Below are positions 1 to 10,635 of a stretch of DNA of 64,000 bases, piece by piece (position 1 is the stretch's first letter; each line of letters opens with the position of its first letter). Below the pieces are notes generated by a model. It had not been told where the DNA came from. It saw only the letters and a program-made list of their open reading frames with translations, and ran no database searches. The position numbers were made by a program, and so were the translations under genes. This stretch comes from Alteromonas sp. 5E99-2 (GTDB lineage: Bacteria > Pseudomonadota > Gammaproteobacteria > Enterobacterales > Alteromonadaceae): NCBI RefSeq assembly GCF_017368475.1, contig NZ_JAFNJE010000007.1, positions 124,001-188,000 of the forward strand, read 5' to 3'.

Positions 1-271
1 GCTTATCGTCATTTTTACTAAGTGTTTGGAGAAGTTTGTCATAGATAGGCTTACCATCACTTAGTCTCCGCTCGACTTCTTCAAAAGACTTTTGAAGTTC
101 CTGAACAATATCGTCTATTGGCTTATCCTTGAGAGCCTTTTCTTTTCTTTCGATTTCAGCGGATAAATTCTTTTTCTTTCGAGAGGTAAAATATGCTGCA
201 AGCAAAGTTGACATAGTTAACATTACTAGTAGCAGCCAAGTTAAATGATGAGGGTCAACTTCCTTTAACAT
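1..271 (-). CDS. Hypothetical membrane-anchored protein, 3' end cut by window
   Basis: The first 90 codons of a leftward gene are visible. The ATG at 271 is preceded by an AAGGA ribosome binding site about 8 nt upstream. The product starts with about nine residues, then one hydrophobic segment (residues ~10-28), a Lys/Arg-rich stop-transfer patch and a long charged stretch rich in Glu, Lys and Leu that looks helical or coiled-coil. This suggests a single-pass inner-membrane protein with a cytoplasmic helical domain. I do not recognise the family, and the C-terminal part lies outside the window. Confidence 0.7.
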   Translation of the reverse strand, partial: MLKEVDPHHLTWLLLVMLTMSTLLAAYFTSRKKKNLSAEIERKEKALKDKPIDDIVQELQKSFEEVERRLSDGKPIYDKLLQTLSKNDDK

Positions 272-530
272 TTATATTCCTTTATCAGACAACATCAATA
301 ATGATTTGATTTTCACCTAGAAGCCTACTTCAAACAAAAACTCTGAAGATGTCAAACGAAGGACAGGTAAATTTAATACCTTAGTAGCAATACTAATTGC
401 ACTGTCAACTTTTTATTATACAAAATAAAAACCCCTTGAGATTTACCTGAAAGACATGAAAGTCTTAAAAATAAAGCTTCAAGAGGTTCTTTATAGAATT
501 TAACTCTACAAAATTAAATTCTTCTGGAAC
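272..530. other. Intergenic region between ssb and the partial membrane gene
   Basis: About 260 bases without a convincing gene. It holds the promoter and ribosome binding site of the leftward gene starting at 271 and, nearer ssb, the ssb terminator. No RNA gene or repeat was recognised. Confidence 0.6.
426..490 (-). terminator. Putative terminator of ssb
   Basis: Read on the minus strand just after ssb, AACCTCTTGAAG is followed, about 40 nt later, by CTCAAGGGGTTTTTATTTT. The arms pair imperfectly (AACCTCTTGA with TCAAGGGGTT) and end in a T-rich run. A small hairpin (AAGACTTTCATGTCTTT) sits in the loop. The long loop makes this a moderate-confidence rho-independent terminator. Confidence 0.55.
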
Positions 531-1094
531 CTAAAACGGAATATCATCGTCAAAATCAAAATCAGGCTCTGCCATCGGCGGCTTGTTTTGAGGTTGAGCA
601 GGAGGCTGTCCACCTTGTGGAGCTTGGCTAGGTGGCTGTTGAGCATACCCGCCTTGATTACCTTGCATGTTTTGATTTTGCGGACGATTTTGGTAACCGC
701 CACCGCCATTACCATATTGACCTTGACCACCACCTTGACCTTGGTTGCCGCCATCACCGCGACCGCCTAGCATTTGCATTTGGTCAACTATGATTTCAGT
801 TGTGTATTTGTCTTGGCCTTGGTTATCTTGCCATTTACGTGTTTGGAGTTTGCCTTCCACATAAATTTGAGAACCTTTTTTCAAGTATTCGCCAGCCACT
901 TCAGCCAAACGACGGTACATAGTTAGCCTGTGCCATTCTGTACGCTCTTGCATTTGCCCTTGCTGGTCTTTCCAACTTTCACTTGTTGCTAAGCTCAAGT
1001 TTGCAACCGCGTTGCCATTTGGCATGTAGCGGACTTCAGGGTCGTTCCCCAAGTTACCAACTAAGATAACTTTATTTACGCCTCTACTCGGCAT
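531..1094 (-). CDS. ssb: Single-stranded DNA-binding protein SSB
   Basis: Homotetrameric SSB that coats single-stranded DNA in replication, recombination and repair. The 187-aa product has the OB-fold in its first ~110 residues ([18 protein letters not shown] at the start, [18 protein letters not shown] inside). A flexible Gly/Gln/Asn/Pro-rich linker follows, and the acidic tip DFDDDIPF that binds partner proteins closes the chain. The frame is open further upstream, but the ATG at 1094 has an AGGAGA ribosome binding site and gives the usual N-terminus. An MFS gene separates it from uvrA, its frequent divergent neighbour in enterobacteria. I see no LexA box upstream. Confidence 0.97.
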   Translation of the reverse strand: MPSRGVNKVILVGNLGNDPEVRYMPNGNAVANLSLATSESWKDQQGQMQERTEWHRLTMYRRLAEVAGEYLKKGSQIYVEGKLQTRKWQDNQGQDKYTTEIIVDQMQMLGGRGDGGNQGQGGGQGQYGNGGGGYQNRPQNQNMQGNQGGYAQQPPSQAPQGGQPPAQPQNKPPMAEPDFDFDDDIPF

Positions 1095-1231
1095 TGTATT
1101 TCTCCTAGAATATATCTTGGTTGATAGTGTAACCCACAAGATAAACGAGTTTAATTGTTTTGTTTAAAAGTCGCTAATTCCGTTCCCAAGTGTGGGTTTA
1201 GCACAGGCGTTTAAACAGGCATTAGATGTAA

Positions 1232-2578
1232 TTAATTGGCTTCGTGAAGAATGCGTTGTAACACATCGGAGTCTACGCCTTTTTTGGCATTAACATACAA
1301 GGCTGTGTTGTTTGGACTCCATTTAGCGTCTAATACACCTTCTACATTACAAATTTTGGCAAGTACCGATGCAAAATCTAAAGGCGTATTGGTTACTTCC
1401 AACACCAACCGTTGTACTTTTTCATTGGTTTTCATTTTTGCACAAACAAGAATAATTACAGCCGTTACCGCAATACCAATTGAAAAGACCCAAGCCGCAG
1501 ATAAGTATTCAAGTAATAGCCCTGCCGTTGAACCGCCAACAAACGCACCAGAAAATTGAAAACTAGAATACAACCCCATTGCCGAGCCTTTTTCACCTGG
1601 CGGCGCAAGCTGAGAAACCGCACTTGGAAAAGTAGCTTCTAAATAATTAAAACCGGTGAAAAACAAGGCACCTACCACAACAACACTTGTCAGTGTTAAA
1701 GAGCCGAACGCCAAGGCTGCAAATGCGCTGATCATACAAGCTCCAGCGAGCACAATCGCTTTTGATTCTTTATTCGCGCGGGCAATATTCATTATAAAGC
1801 CAAGACCCGCCACAGAAATAACTAAAATCGGTAAATACAATTTCCATTGCATATCCAGTTCATAGCCAACTGACGATAACACCAAAGGAAATGGCACAAA
1901 CAGTAGGGTGATAGATACGTGAAGTAGAAATACGCCGACATTCAATCGCCACAATTGGGTTTTTGTCGCCAGTGCCCACAAGCCTTGCTTTTTCGGCACA
2001 ACATCTAAACTTGCTAAGGATTTAGAAGACGTAGGCACTAACAGTAACAAAAGAGGAATACTGATAATTGCACCAATTGCAGTTAACCAAAAAATACCAG
2101 ACAAACCAAAACTGACTGTAATTAAAGGCCCAATTAACACCGCTAAGTAGAATGAAAAACCAATAGAAATACCAATCAGTGCCATCACAACAGGCCGAGA
2201 CTTTTCCCGGGAAACATCGGTGGCTAAGGCCATTACAGTAGAAGCGATAGCGCCGCCACCTTGCAAAATTCGACCAAACACTAGCATTAGTAACGTATCG
2301 GCTTGAGCGGCAACAATACTGCCTATGGCAAATATGCTTAACCCCACCACAATAATGGGTTTACGCCCAAATTTATCTGATAAGGTGCCCATAGGAATTT
2401 GTAAAATAGCTTGCATTAAGCCGTATCCGCCAATTGCAATGCCTACTAGCGCAGGTGCGTAATCAGGGAAATCTCGCGCAGAAATCGCCAGTACGGGTAA
2501 AACCATGAACAAACCCAGCATACGAAACATATATATGCTGGCAAGTACTAACGCCGTACGCACTTCTAACGCATTCAC
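1232..2578 (-). CDS. MFS transporter, YajR-like, with C-terminal ferredoxin-like domain
   Basis: A 448-aa major facilitator protein of the inner membrane with about 12 hydrophobic segments. The loop after TM2 carries MFS motif A (GTLSDKFGRKPIIVVG). The last ~65 residues (from about 385) are soluble and contain a beta-alpha-beta segment (QRLVLEVTNTPLDFASVL...NTALYVNAKKGV). This resembles the YAM domain that distinguishes E. coli YajR from other drug/proton antiporters, and the length matches YajR (about 454 aa). The substrate cannot be told. It lies upstream of ssb on the same strand with a 137-bp gap, so co-transcription with ssb is possible, and it diverges from uvrA. Confidence 0.85.
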   Translation of the reverse strand: MNALEVRTALVLASIYMFRMLGLFMVLPVLAISARDFPDYAPALVGIAIGGYGLMQAILQIPMGTLSDKFGRKPIIVVGLSIFAIGSIVAAQADTLLMLVFGRILQGGGAIASTVMALATDVSREKSRPVVMALIGISIGFSFYLAVLIGPLITVSFGLSGIFWLTAIGAIISIPLLLLLVPTSSKSLASLDVVPKKQGLWALATKTQLWRLNVGVFLLHVSITLLFVPFPLVLSSVGYELDMQWKLYLPILVISVAGLGFIMNIARANKESKAIVLAGACMISAFAALAFGSLTLTSVVVVGALFFTGFNYLEATFPSAVSQLAPPGEKGSAMGLYSSFQFSGAFVGGSTAGLLLEYLSAAWVFSIGIAVTAVIILVCAKMKTNEKVQRLVLEVTNTPLDFASVLAKICNVEGVLDAKWSPNNTALYVNAKKGVDSDVLQRILHEAN

Positions 2579-2718
2579 TTCAACTTTCTCTCTCTACTGC
2601 TATTCGAAAATGATATTAACATAGAAATTTGCCGATCTGTGTAAACAGAACGACGTAACAACCGATATTATTTTTCACTCTGTGGCATAATTCTTTTTTT
2701 GGCTTTTCTCGACGTGTT

Positions 2719-5541
2719 ATGGATAAAATAGAAGTACGCGGTGCCCGCACCCACAATCTAAAAAATATTGATTTAACCTTACCTAGAGATAAGCTCGTTG
2801 TAATTACCGGCTTATCTGGTTCTGGCAAGTCTTCTCTGGCGTTTGACACACTTTATGCGGAAGGCCAACGCCGCTATGTTGAATCGCTTTCGGCCTATGC
2901 GAGACAATTTTTGTCGATGATGGAAAAACCCGATGTTGACCACATTGAAGGTTTATCCCCCGCTATCTCTATCGAGCAAAAATCGACGTCTCATAACCCT
3001 CGCTCTACCGTTGGTACAATTACAGAAATATACGATTACTTACGACTGTTATATGCAAGAGTCGGTACGCCCAAATGCCCAGATCACGACTTACCTCTTG
3101 ATGCGCAAACCATCAGTCAAATGGTTGATAAGGTACTTTCTTTACCTGAAGGCGAAAAACTCATGTTACTCGCGCCAGTGGTTCAAGAACGCAAAGGCGA
3201 ACATGTAAAAACACTTCAAAACCTTGCTGCACAAGGCTTTATTCGCGCCCGTATCGATGGCAATGTCTGCGATTTATCTGATCCGCCCACTTTAGATTTA
3301 CATAAAAAGCACACCATAGAAGTGGTTGTCGACCGATTTAAAGTACGAGAAGACATTCAACTTCGTTTATCTGAAAGCTTTGAAACCGCACTAAATTTAT
3401 CCTCAGGCTCAGCAAAAGTGGCTTATATGGATGATCCTGACAAAGAGGAAATTGTTTTTTCAGCGAATTTTGCCTGCCCAGTCTGTGGCTATAGCATTAC
3501 CGAGCTAGAACCTCGATTGTTTTCCTTTAATAACCCTGCTGGCGCGTGTCCAACCTGCGATGGCCTAGGCACAAGGCAATTTTTTGACCCAGTACGGTTA
3601 ATTACTAACGATGAATTGTCGTTGTCGGGAGGCGCGATAAGGGGTTGGGATAAACGCAGTTATTACTATTTCCAAATGCTGCAATCCGTTGCCGATCATT
3701 ATAAATTTGATTTAACCACGCCATTTAAAGAGCTTGATGAAAACGCCAAAGACATAGTTCTCAACGGCTCTAAAGGTGAAGCCATCGCTTTTAAATACAT
3801 AAATGAGCGCGGCGATATCATGGAACGTAACCACCCCTTTGAAGGTATCATTCCTAATATGGAGCGCCGTTACAAAGAGACGGAATCCAGTTCAGTACGA
3901 GACGAGCTGTCCAAATACCTTAACCACCAGCCTTGCGATACCTGTGACGGCACACGATTAAAAACAGAAGCCCGTAACGTATTTATACAAAGCACGCCAC
4001 TTCCTGCTATTGCTGAAATGTCTATTGCCCAAGCTTATTCATTCTTTGAGGAATTAGACTTAGACGGACAAAAAGCCCAAATCGCAGATAAAATCTTAAA
4101 AGAAATTCTCGACCGTTTACGCTTTTTAGTTAACGTGGGTCTGAATTACTTGTCGTTATCTCGTAGCGCAGACACGCTATCAGGTGGTGAAGCCCAGCGC
4201 ATTCGTTTAGCCAGTCAAATTGGCGCCGGCTTAGTGGGCGTTATGTACGTGTTAGATGAACCTTCTATTGGGTTACACCAAAGAGACAACGAACGCTTAC
4301 TAAAAACCCTGAATCATTTAAAGAACTTGGGCAATACCGTTATTGTGGTTGAACACGATGAAGACGCTATTCGCGAAGCGGACTATGTCGTCGACATAGG
4401 GCCAGGTGCTGGCGTGCATGGCGGCCAAATTATTGCACAGGGTACTGTAGAAGACATCAAGGCAAGTGAAGACTCACTAACGGGTAAATATTTATCTGGC
4501 CGAGAAAAAATTGATGTACCCTCCGTTAGACACAGCGCTAAAAATGATCACTGGATATCGCTAAAAGGTGCCACGGGTAATAACTTGCAATCTGTCACTT
4601 TAAATGTGCCCTTTGGCGTAATGACTTGTGTTACTGGTGTGTCGGGTTCGGGTAAATCGACTTTAATAAACGACACCTTTTATCGCATCGCTCATACCGA
4701 GTTAAACAAGGCCACAACCTCTGAGCCTGCACCGTATACCTCGATTGAAGGGTTGGATGCACTAGATAAGGTTGTGGACATAGATCAAAGCCCAATTGGT
4801 CGTACCCCTCGCTCTAACCCTGCAACCTATGCGGGTATTTTTACCCCCATCAGAGAAATGTTTGCAGGCACTCAAGAAGCCCGTTCTCGTGGATACAAGC
4901 CAGGACGATTTAGTTTTAATGTGAAAGGCGGACGCTGCGAAGCGTGCCAAGGCGACGGTGTCATTAAAGTAGAAATGCACTTTTTACCCGATGTGTATGT
5001 GTCTTGTGACGTGTGTAAAGGTAAACGCTACAACCGCGAAACCCTTGAAGTATTGTACAAACACAAAAATATTCACGAAGTATTGGAAATGACCATTGAA
5101 GAAGCGCGAGAATTTTTCGACGCCATACCTTCTATTGCCAGAAAGCTACAAACCTTAATGGACGTTGGCTTGTCGTATGTGCGTTTGGGCCAAGCAGCCA
5201 CAACCTTATCTGGTGGTGAAGCTCAGCGGGTTAAATTGGCCAAAGAGCTATCGAAAAGAGATACAGGGCAAACTCTGTATATTCTTGACGAACCCACTAC
5301 AGGCTTGCATTTCCACGATATCAAACAACTGTTAGCCGTACTGCACAGACTAAGAGATCACGGCAACACTGTTGTGGTAATTGAACACAATTTAGATGTG
5401 ATAAAAACCGCAGACTGGCTAATTGATTTAGGCCCAGAAGGGGGCAGTGGCGGTGGTCAAATTATTGCTCAAGGTACACCAGAAACAGTGGCTGCATCTG
5501 ATGTATCTCATACTGGGCGTTTCTTAAAACCTCTACTTTAA
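2719..5541 (+). CDS. uvrA: Excinuclease ABC subunit A (UvrA)
   Basis: Damage-recognition ATPase of nucleotide excision repair, which loads UvrB at lesions. At 940 aa it matches the E. coli length. Visible are two ABC ATPase modules with Walker [10 protein letters not shown] (near residue 31) and GVSGSGKST (near residue 640), and two signature regions, [11 protein letters not shown] and [11 protein letters not shown]. Zinc-finger cysteine pairs are present in CPVCGYS...CPTCDG and CEACQGDG...CDVCKGKR. It starts 140 bp from the divergent MFS gene. The upstream region lacks a standard LexA box, so SOS control is not evident here. Confidence 0.98.
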   Translation: MDKIEVRGARTHNLKNIDLTLPRDKLVVITGLSGSGKSSLAFDTLYAEGQRRYVESLSAYARQFLSMMEKPDVDHIEGLSPAISIEQKSTSHNPRSTVGTITEIYDYLRLLYARVGTPKCPDHDLPLDAQTISQMVDKVLSLPEGEKLMLLAPVVQERKGEHVKTLQNLAAQGFIRARIDGNVCDLSDPPTLDLHKKHTIEVVVDRFKVREDIQLRLSESFETALNLSSGSAKVAYMDDPDKEEIVFSANFACPVCGYSITELEPRLFSFNNPAGACPTCDGLGTRQFFDPVRLITNDELSLSGGAIRGWDKRSYYYFQMLQSVADHYKFDLTTPFKELDENAKDIVLNGSKGEAIAFKYINERGDIMERNHPFEGIIPNMERRYKETESSSVRDELSKYLNHQPCDTCDGTRLKTEARNVFIQSTPLPAIAEMSIAQAYSFFEELDLDGQKAQIADKILKEILDRLRFLVNVGLNYLSLSRSADTLSGGEAQRIRLASQIGAGLVGVMYVLDEPSIGLHQRDNERLLKTLNHLKNLGNTVIVVEHDEDAIREADYVVDIGPGAGVHGGQIIAQGTVEDIKASEDSLTGKYLSGREKIDVPSVRHSAKNDHWISLKGATGNNLQSVTLNVPFGVMTCVTGVSGSGKSTLINDTFYRIAHTELNKATTSEPAPYTSIEGLDALDKVVDIDQSPIGRTPRSNPATYAGIFTPIREMFAGTQEARSRGYKPGRFSFNVKGGRCEACQGDGVIKVEMHFLPDVYVSCDVCKGKRYNRETLEVLYKHKNIHEVLEMTIEEAREFFDAIPSIARKLQTLMDVGLSYVRLGQAATTLSGGEAQRVKLAKELSKRDTGQTLYILDEPTTGLHFHDIKQLLAVLHRLRDHGNTVVVIEHNLDVIKTADWLIDLGPEGGSGGGQIIAQGTPETVAASDVSHTGRFLKPLL

Positions 5542-5577
5542 AAAACCAGTAGAGGTCTTATTCAAAGATCTCTACTG
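5541..5577 (-). terminator. Terminator of the DUF3299 gene
   Basis: Arms CAGTAGAGGTC (5547-5557) and GATCTCTACTG (5567-5577) pair with one mismatch. On the minus strand the stem is followed by GGTTTTTTAAA, a proper U-tract. The right arm lies inside the last codons of the leftward gene, and the T-run abuts the uvrA stop codon, so it may also punctuate uvrA. Confidence 0.75.
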
Positions 5578-6025
5578 CTTCACCCGCCATGGTGTATCCC
5601 ACACTTGCAATATCACCTTGCCAGCCTGATGTAGACAGCTTACCTACAACCCAAACGGCGTCGTACAAATCTTCCAAAGGTATACCTTTTTCAAATCTGA
5701 CATACACAATTTGATTTGAAGGCGGTGGTGGTACGTGTACACATGCGCCAAAATACGGTACCAATAGAAATTCTGTTGTTAACTCTGCCGAGCCTTCAAG
5801 AGGCACGATAAAGCCAGGAATTTTTACATATTGACCATTTAATTCTTCAATAACCGGAGCATTGGGCTGTGCTTGAGCCATTGCGTTATCGTGGTTGAGT
5901 AAAGGCAAAGTTAGATTATTGAAGCCTTCTGGGACTAAATCTTCCCAATACACTTCTTTTGGTGTAGCGGCTGACGCAGACACACTAAACAGTAAAAATA
6001 CGACAAAAAACACTCGTGAAGCCAT
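5558..6025 (-). CDS. DUF3299 family exported protein
   Basis: A 155-aa protein of unknown function from the DUF3299 family, predicted to be exported. A short signal peptide (MASRVFFVVFLLFSVSASA) precedes the conserved part, which includes YWEDLVPEGF, GFIVPLEG, FLLVPYFGACVHVPPPPSNQ and a late GKL motif. Earlier in-frame starts exist up to 6106, but they would overlap the ppa terminator. The ATG at 6025 has an AAGGTAG ribosome binding site at good spacing and begins the signal peptide. Family members are often seen beside lipoprotein-release (Lol/MacB-type) ABC genes; none is present here, so context gives no functional hint. Confidence 0.8.
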   Translation of the reverse strand: MASRVFFVVFLLFSVSASAATPKEVYWEDLVPEGFNNLTLPLLNHDNAMAQAQPNAPVIEELNGQYVKIPGFIVPLEGSAELTTEFLLVPYFGACVHVPPPPSNQIVYVRFEKGIPLEDLYDAVWVVGKLSTSGWQGDIASVGYTMAGEAVEIFE

Positions 6026-6070
6026 TAACACTACCTTGAAAAAAGAATGAGACCTGCCCATTAAAACAAA

Positions 6071-6100
6071 AAAGCCGCTCATTTTATAGTGAGCGGCTTT
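6071..6100 (-). terminator. Terminator of ppa
   Basis: Near-perfect stem AAAGCCGCTCA / TGAGCGGCTTT with a short AT loop. On the minus strand it is followed by TTTTTTGTTTT. It sits 24 bp after the ppa stop codon and marks the end of the fbp-ppa side. Confidence 0.9.
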
Positions 6101-6123
6101 CATCATACGACAACTTTACAACA

Positions 6124-6654
6124 TTACGCGTTATTGTAACGCTCTACGCTGTCAGTAATTTCTTGTTTAGCCGCTGCGGCATCTGCCCAGCCTTCAACTT
6201 TAACCCATTTACCTTTTTCAAGATCTTTATAATGCTCGAAGAAGTGTTCAATTTGCTTTAATAGCAAAGGAGGCAAGTCAGCAATTTCTTTCACGTCGCT
6301 ATAGATAGTTGTTAACTTATCTACAGGAACTGCAATTACTTTCGCGTCAAAACCAGACTCATCTGTCATTTTCAACACGCCAACAGGACGGCAACGGATA
6401 ACAGCACCACAAACCAATGGAAACGGTGTTACAACCAACACGTCTACAGGGTCGCCATCATCAGACAAAGTATTGTTTACATAGCCATAGTTAGCTGGGT
6501 AATGCATGCAAGTCGCCATAAAGCGGTCAACAAAAATAGCACCGCTGTCTTTGTCTACTTCATATTTAATAGGATCCGCATGTGCTGGGATCTCGATAAT
6601 TACATTCACTTCTTCAGGTAACTTTTTACCTGCAGGAACGTCATTCAAACTCAT
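6124..6654 (-). CDS. ppa: Inorganic pyrophosphatase, soluble family I
   Basis: Hydrolyses pyrophosphate to phosphate in the cytoplasm, pulling biosynthetic reactions forward. The 176-aa length equals typical bacterial family I hexameric enzymes. The active-site signature DGDPVD lies at residues 66-71, preceded by [15 protein letters not shown] and YPANYGYV. The ATG at 6654 starts the usual N-terminus (SLNDVPAGK). It is flanked by a strong terminator downstream and by an inverted repeat around a likely -10 box upstream, suggesting its own transcript. Confidence 0.97.
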   Translation of the reverse strand: MSLNDVPAGKKLPEEVNVIIEIPAHADPIKYEVDKDSGAIFVDRFMATCMHYPANYGYVNNTLSDDGDPVDVLVVTPFPLVCGAVIRCRPVGVLKMTDESGFDAKVIAVPVDKLTTIYSDVKEIADLPPLLLKQIEHFFEHYKDLEKGKWVKVEGWADAAAAKQEITDSVERYNNA

Positions 6655-6681
6655 TGAATTTTCCTTTTAATCTAAATTAGC

Positions 6682-6723
6682 GTTAACTGTACGCTAGTAT
6701 AATAAAGGTCGTGCACAGTTAAC
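6682..6723 (-). promoter_or_regulatory. Inverted repeat around a candidate ppa promoter
   Basis: GTTAACTGT (6682-6690) and ACAGTTAAC (6715-6723) are perfect 9-bp inverted arms. Between them, on the minus strand, is TATACT (6696-6701), a good -10 element about 42 nt upstream of the ppa ATG. No clear -35 was found. The arms flanking a -10 box suggest an operator, or a hairpin between fbp and ppa. Confidence 0.4.
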
Positions 6724-6747
6724 AGTTTTGCGGTTCAAAGTGTTGAA

Positions 6748-7716
6748 CTATTTCGTATAAGCTAAACAAGCTTCCACTTCATTTTTAGAGCCAAGTACCG
6801 TAGGGACACGCTGGTGTATATCTGTTGGCATCACGTCTAGAATTCTAGTTTCACCTGTAGATGCCATTCCACCCGCCTGTTCAACAAGAAAAGCCATTGG
6901 ACTTGCTTCATATAACAAACGTAATTTACCCGGCTTGCTTGGATCGCGGTTATCAAATGGATACAAGAAAATACCACCACGAGATAAAACACGGTGTACG
7001 TCACCCACCATGGCTGCTACCCAACGCATATTGAAATTTTTACCTCTAGGTCCTTCTTTACCCACTAGTAAATCGGCAACATAAGCTTGTATGTTAGGTT
7101 CCCAATGGCGCTGATTAGACATATTGATAGAAAACTCTGCCGTGTCTGCTGGTATCTGAATGTTAGACTCAGTCAGTAAAAAGTCGCCCTGTGTTTTGTC
7201 TAGCGTATACACATGGGTACCATTACCAGTAGACATAACTAACATAGTTGATGGCCCATAAAGCACATAACCTGCTGCAGCTATTTGCGTTCCTGGCTGT
7301 AAAAAACCAGAAGGATCATCAGCTTGTATACCATCGGTCCCATGAGTAATAGAGAAGATAGTACCAATAAGGCTATTAATTTCTGTGTTTGACGACCCAT
7401 CTAATGGGTCGAAGCTCACCAAATATTTACCTTCTGGGTTACAGGCTACAACGTCATCTTCTTCTTCTGAAGAAATTGACTTAACGTGCCCAGACTCGAT
7501 TAACACATCTTTTAGAATCTGATTGGAGATCACATCGAGTTTCTTTTGAGTTTCACCTTGAACGTTTTCACTGGAAGTGGAACCCAAAACACCTGTTAAC
7601 GCACCTTGGCCAACACGGAACGAAATTTCTTTACACCCTACCATTAGACTTTGAATTAATAATACTAACTCTAAAGGTACGTCATCTTGCTGAAGCTGAG
7701 AATTTAAACGTGTCAT
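6748..7716 (-). CDS. fbp: Fructose-1,6-bisphosphatase class I
   Basis: Gluconeogenic enzyme converting fructose-1,6-bisphosphate to fructose-6-phosphate. The 322-aa length is near E. coli Fbp (332). Metal-binding motif DPLDGSSN is at residues 103-110, with the upstream acidic cluster SSEEEDD (82-88). The substrate-binding C-terminal region includes [18 protein letters not shown] and [17 protein letters not shown]. It lies upstream of ppa on the same strand and diverges from mpl with a 130-bp gap. The same fbp/mpl pairing occurs in enterobacteria. Confidence 0.97.
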   Translation of the reverse strand: MTRLNSQLQQDDVPLELVLLIQSLMVGCKEISFRVGQGALTGVLGSTSSENVQGETQKKLDVISNQILKDVLIESGHVKSISSEEEDDVVACNPEGKYLVSFDPLDGSSNTEINSLIGTIFSITHGTDGIQADDPSGFLQPGTQIAAAGYVLYGPSTMLVMSTGNGTHVYTLDKTQGDFLLTESNIQIPADTAEFSINMSNQRHWEPNIQAYVADLLVGKEGPRGKNFNMRWVAAMVGDVHRVLSRGGIFLYPFDNRDPSKPGKLRLLYEASPMAFLVEQAGGMASTGETRILDVMPTDIHQRVPTVLGSKNEVEACLAYTK

Positions 7717-7846
7717 CCGGTGAATATGCCTTTTTCTACAAATAGATTGTGATGTCTTATTGTATCTATTAATGAGTAAAGTGTGAACGACGAATTACAT
7801 CTGATAAAGTACGCGCAAGCAAAACAAAGCAAAGCAAACAATTTAT

Positions 7847-9187
7847 ATGCATCTTCACATTTTAGGCATCTGCGGCACATTTATGGGTGGTATTGCGGCA
7901 CTCGCTTCGTCCCTCGGACACAAGGTTACTGGCTCTGATAGCAATGTATACCCTCCCATGAGTACACAACTTGAGAACCAAGGAATTAGCCTTTCCCAGT
8001 TAGACGACTTAGCGCAATTTGACACTAACCCCGATCTTGTAGTGATTGGCAATGCCCTATCCCGAGGCCATCCAGCAGTTGAATACGTGCTGAATAACAA
8101 CATTCCTTACAACAGTGGCCCTGAGTGGTTACGAGAAAACCTACTGCGAGATCGTTGGGTGCTAGCTGTTGCAGGCACTCACGGTAAGACAACCACAACC
8201 AGTATGTTAACTTGGATTTTAGAATACGCAGGACTTAAACCTGGATTTCTCATTGGTGGCGTGGCACAAAACTTTAATCAATCGGCAAGGTTAGGTGAAT
8301 CGCCGTTTTTTATCATCGAAGCAGACGAATACGACAGTGCCTTCTTTGATAAACGCGCAAAATGTGTACATTACTTACCCCGCACATTGATTATTAACAA
8401 TTTAGAGTTTGATCACGCCGATATCTATGCAAATTTAGAAGCCATTCAAACTCAACTACACCATGCCGTGCGCACAGTACCTGAACATGGTTGTGTTCTT
8501 TCGTTTGCCAAAGATGAAGCCGTGCAAGACACGTTAGCCAAAGGCTGTTGGAGCGAACAACGTCAAATAGGTAAAGAGTGGCAAGTAAAAGCGTTGAAGC
8601 CCGATTTCAGTGAATTTGAAGTCAGTTATAAAAACTCCGCCCCAGTAAAGTTAGCTTGGTCACTCTTTGGTGAACACAATATGCATAACGGTGTAATGGC
8701 CATTGCTGCCGCCCATCACGTTGGTGTGAAGCCCGATATCGCAGTGCAAGGGTTATCAGAATTTATCAATGTGAAGCGCCGTATGGAGCTTCGAGGGGAA
8801 GTTAACGGTGTGCGTGTTTACGATGATTTTGCTCATCACCCAACTGCAATAAAAACCTCACTGTCGGGCCTTAAAAAGCGCAATGAGAAAGGCCGTATTA
8901 TTGCGGTTATAGAGCCTCGTTCGAACACAATGAAAATGGGTATTCATAAAGACGCATTAGACGCCTCGTGGCAAGACGCCGATGAAGTATGGGTAAAAGT
9001 CGATCCGTCAATGGCGTGGTTTACGCCAAATACAGACGTGAATGCTTCAACTATAGTTAACACCAGAACCAAAACCGACGATATTGTGTATGAAGTAGTA
9101 CGCACTGCCAATGCCGACGACACAATAGTGGTAATGAGTAACGGCGGCTTTGACGGAATACATCAAAAATTATTAGAGGCACTATGA
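7847..9187 (+). CDS. mpl: UDP-N-acetylmuramate:L-Ala-gamma-D-Glu-meso-DAP ligase (Mpl)
   Basis: Murein-recycling ligase that joins the salvaged tripeptide to UDP-MurNAc in the cytoplasm. The 446-aa Mur-ligase has an N-terminal nucleotide-binding motif ([12 protein letters not shown]), an ATP loop GTHGKTT (110-116), the central EADEYDSAF and the C-terminal-domain entry [12 protein letters not shown]. The match to E. coli Mpl (457 aa) is good throughout. The downstream ubiX overlaps its stop codon in an ATGA arrangement, indicating translational coupling. Confidence 0.96.
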   Translation: MHLHILGICGTFMGGIAALASSLGHKVTGSDSNVYPPMSTQLENQGISLSQLDDLAQFDTNPDLVVIGNALSRGHPAVEYVLNNNIPYNSGPEWLRENLLRDRWVLAVAGTHGKTTTTSMLTWILEYAGLKPGFLIGGVAQNFNQSARLGESPFFIIEADEYDSAFFDKRAKCVHYLPRTLIINNLEFDHADIYANLEAIQTQLHHAVRTVPEHGCVLSFAKDEAVQDTLAKGCWSEQRQIGKEWQVKALKPDFSEFEVSYKNSAPVKLAWSLFGEHNMHNGVMAIAAAHHVGVKPDIAVQGLSEFINVKRRMELRGEVNGVRVYDDFAHHPTAIKTSLSGLKKRNEKGRIIAVIEPRSNTMKMGIHKDALDASWQDADEVWVKVDPSMAWFTPNTDVNASTIVNTRTKTDDIVYEVVRTANADDTIVVMSNGGFDGIHQKLLEAL

Positions 9188-9819
9188 ATACAACCCAGGG
9201 CTTTCACAGTCAGCTAACATTAGCCATAACGGGCGCTTCTGGAGCGCCTTATGCGTTGCGCTTATTGTCTAAATTAACTGAACAAAACGTTCAGGTATTT
9301 GTACTTATATCACCCGCAGCACAAGTGGTGTTTAAAGAAGAGTCTGATTTAGCCCTTCCCTCTCACCCAGAAAAAGCGGAAGCCTTTCTAACACAGTATT
9401 TCAAAGCAAAGCCCGAACAACTTAAAGTGTATGGTAAAGACAACTGGTTTTCTCCTGTAGCATCGGGTTCTGCGGCACCCAAGCAAATGGTGGTATGCCC
9501 TTGTTCAACGGGTACACTTTCGGCTATTGCCACAGGGGCCAGTGATAACTTAATCGAGCGCGGTGCCGACGTGGTGTTAAAAGAACGAGGTCAGCTTATT
9601 TTAGTTACGCGGGAAATGCCTCTTTCGACCTTACATCTAGAAAATATGCACAAGCTATCGCAAATGGGCGTAACTATTATGCCTGCGTCTCCGGGCTTTT
9701 ATCACAAGCCTCACTCTATTGACGACTTAGTTGATTTTGTTGTTGCACGTATTCTTGATCACCTTCAATTAGAACAAAAATTAGTTGCCCGCTGGGGATA
9801 CAAGCATGAAGAAAAATAA
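9184..9819 (+). CDS. ubiX: Flavin prenyltransferase UbiX
   Basis: Makes the prenylated FMN cofactor used by UbiD decarboxylase in ubiquinone synthesis. The 211-aa product is about 20 residues longer than E. coli UbiX because of extra sequence at the N-terminus and between conserved blocks. The flavin-binding motif [15 protein letters not shown] begins near residue 14, and the family signatures [20 protein letters not shown] and [13 protein letters not shown] follow. It is coupled to mpl by a 4-bp overlap and overlaps the next gene by 14 bp. Confidence 0.94.
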   Translation: MNTTQGFHSQLTLAITGASGAPYALRLLSKLTEQNVQVFVLISPAAQVVFKEESDLALPSHPEKAEAFLTQYFKAKPEQLKVYGKDNWFSPVASGSAAPKQMVVCPCSTGTLSAIATGASDNLIERGADVVLKERGQLILVTREMPLSTLHLENMHKLSQMGVTIMPASPGFYHKPHSIDDLVDFVVARILDHLQLEQKLVARWGYKHEEK

Positions 9820-10624
9820 TCGCTCATCAAATAAAAAATCCCTCGCTCTATTACTCCTTGCCAGTGTGTTTAGCCAAAACCTCTTCGCTTGGGGACAAAC
9901 AGGGCACAGAGTCACAGGCGCTATCGCACAGGATTATTTAGACCCTATTGCAGCATCTTATGTAAAGGCTATTTTGCCCAATGAGACCTTAGCAGAAGCG
10001 TCCACTTGGCCTGACGAAATGCGCTCTAACCCGTCTGACTTTTGGCAAAAACAAGCTGGCCCTTACCACTACGTAACTGTACCGAAGCAGGCCTACTCCA
10101 ATCAGCATGCGCCTTCTCAAGGTGACGCTGTTACTGCATTAAATGCTTTTAAGAAAACCTTGTTAAATTCAGCATCTAGCCTTGAAGAAAAACAACTGGC
10201 TTTGCGTTTTATTGTACATATTATTGGTGATTTGCATCAGCCATTGCATGCAGGAAACGGCACAGACAAAGGCGGAAACGATGTAAAAGTGCGTTTCATG
10301 TGGCAAGACAGCAATTTACATCGCGTATGGGATACAGGTTTAATAGAACATCAAAATTTGTCGTATACCGAATGGAAGCACAAATTAGTCAGCAAGCTTG
10401 TCGCTGATGATGTTTCCAAATGGCACAGCACAACTCCCGCAGATTGGATATCCGAAAGTACTAAAATTAGAGATACTGCTTATCCAGAGGATGCCAACAA
10501 TTTAAGCTGGCAATACGTTTACAAGCACACCCCAGATATTGAATTAAGGTTAACTCAAGGCGGTGTCAGAATCGCTTTGTACTTGAACCAGTTATTTAAC
10601 GAACTGGCAAAGCAAACAACTTAA
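9806..10624 (+). CDS. Secreted S1/P1 family nuclease
   Basis: A 272-aa exported zinc nuclease of the S1/P1 family, which cleaves single-stranded nucleic acids and 3'-phosphates. The ATG at 9806 starts a basic N-terminus and hydrophobic signal peptide ending ...NLFA. Cleavage there leaves Trp as residue 1 of the mature protein ([13 protein letters not shown]), and in this family the N-terminal Trp coordinates zinc. Other ligands are visible in [22 protein letters not shown] and [12 protein letters not shown]. It overlaps ubiX by 14 bp, so it may be co-expressed, although the functions are unrelated. A role in phosphate or nucleotide scavenging is inference. Confidence 0.9.
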   Translation: MKKNNRSSNKKSLALLLLASVFSQNLFAWGQTGHRVTGAIAQDYLDPIAASYVKAILPNETLAEASTWPDEMRSNPSDFWQKQAGPYHYVTVPKQAYSNQHAPSQGDAVTALNAFKKTLLNSASSLEEKQLALRFIVHIIGDLHQPLHAGNGTDKGGNDVKVRFMWQDSNLHRVWDTGLIEHQNLSYTEWKHKLVSKLVADDVSKWHSTTPADWISESTKIRDTAYPEDANNLSWQYVYKHTPDIELRLTQGGVRIALYLNQLFNELAKQTT

Positions 10625-10635
10625 GGCGTATTGGC

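Noticed and set aside
560-770. Repetitive Gly/Gln-rich DNA inside ssb as a tandem repeat, and opposite-strand frames there
   Set aside because: It encodes the normal low-complexity linker of SSB; the antisense frames are composition artefacts.
2636-2649. Dyad TCTGTGTAAACAGA upstream of uvrA as an SOS box
   Set aside because: The CTGT and ACAG half-sites are separated by 4 bases, not the 8 needed for LexA.
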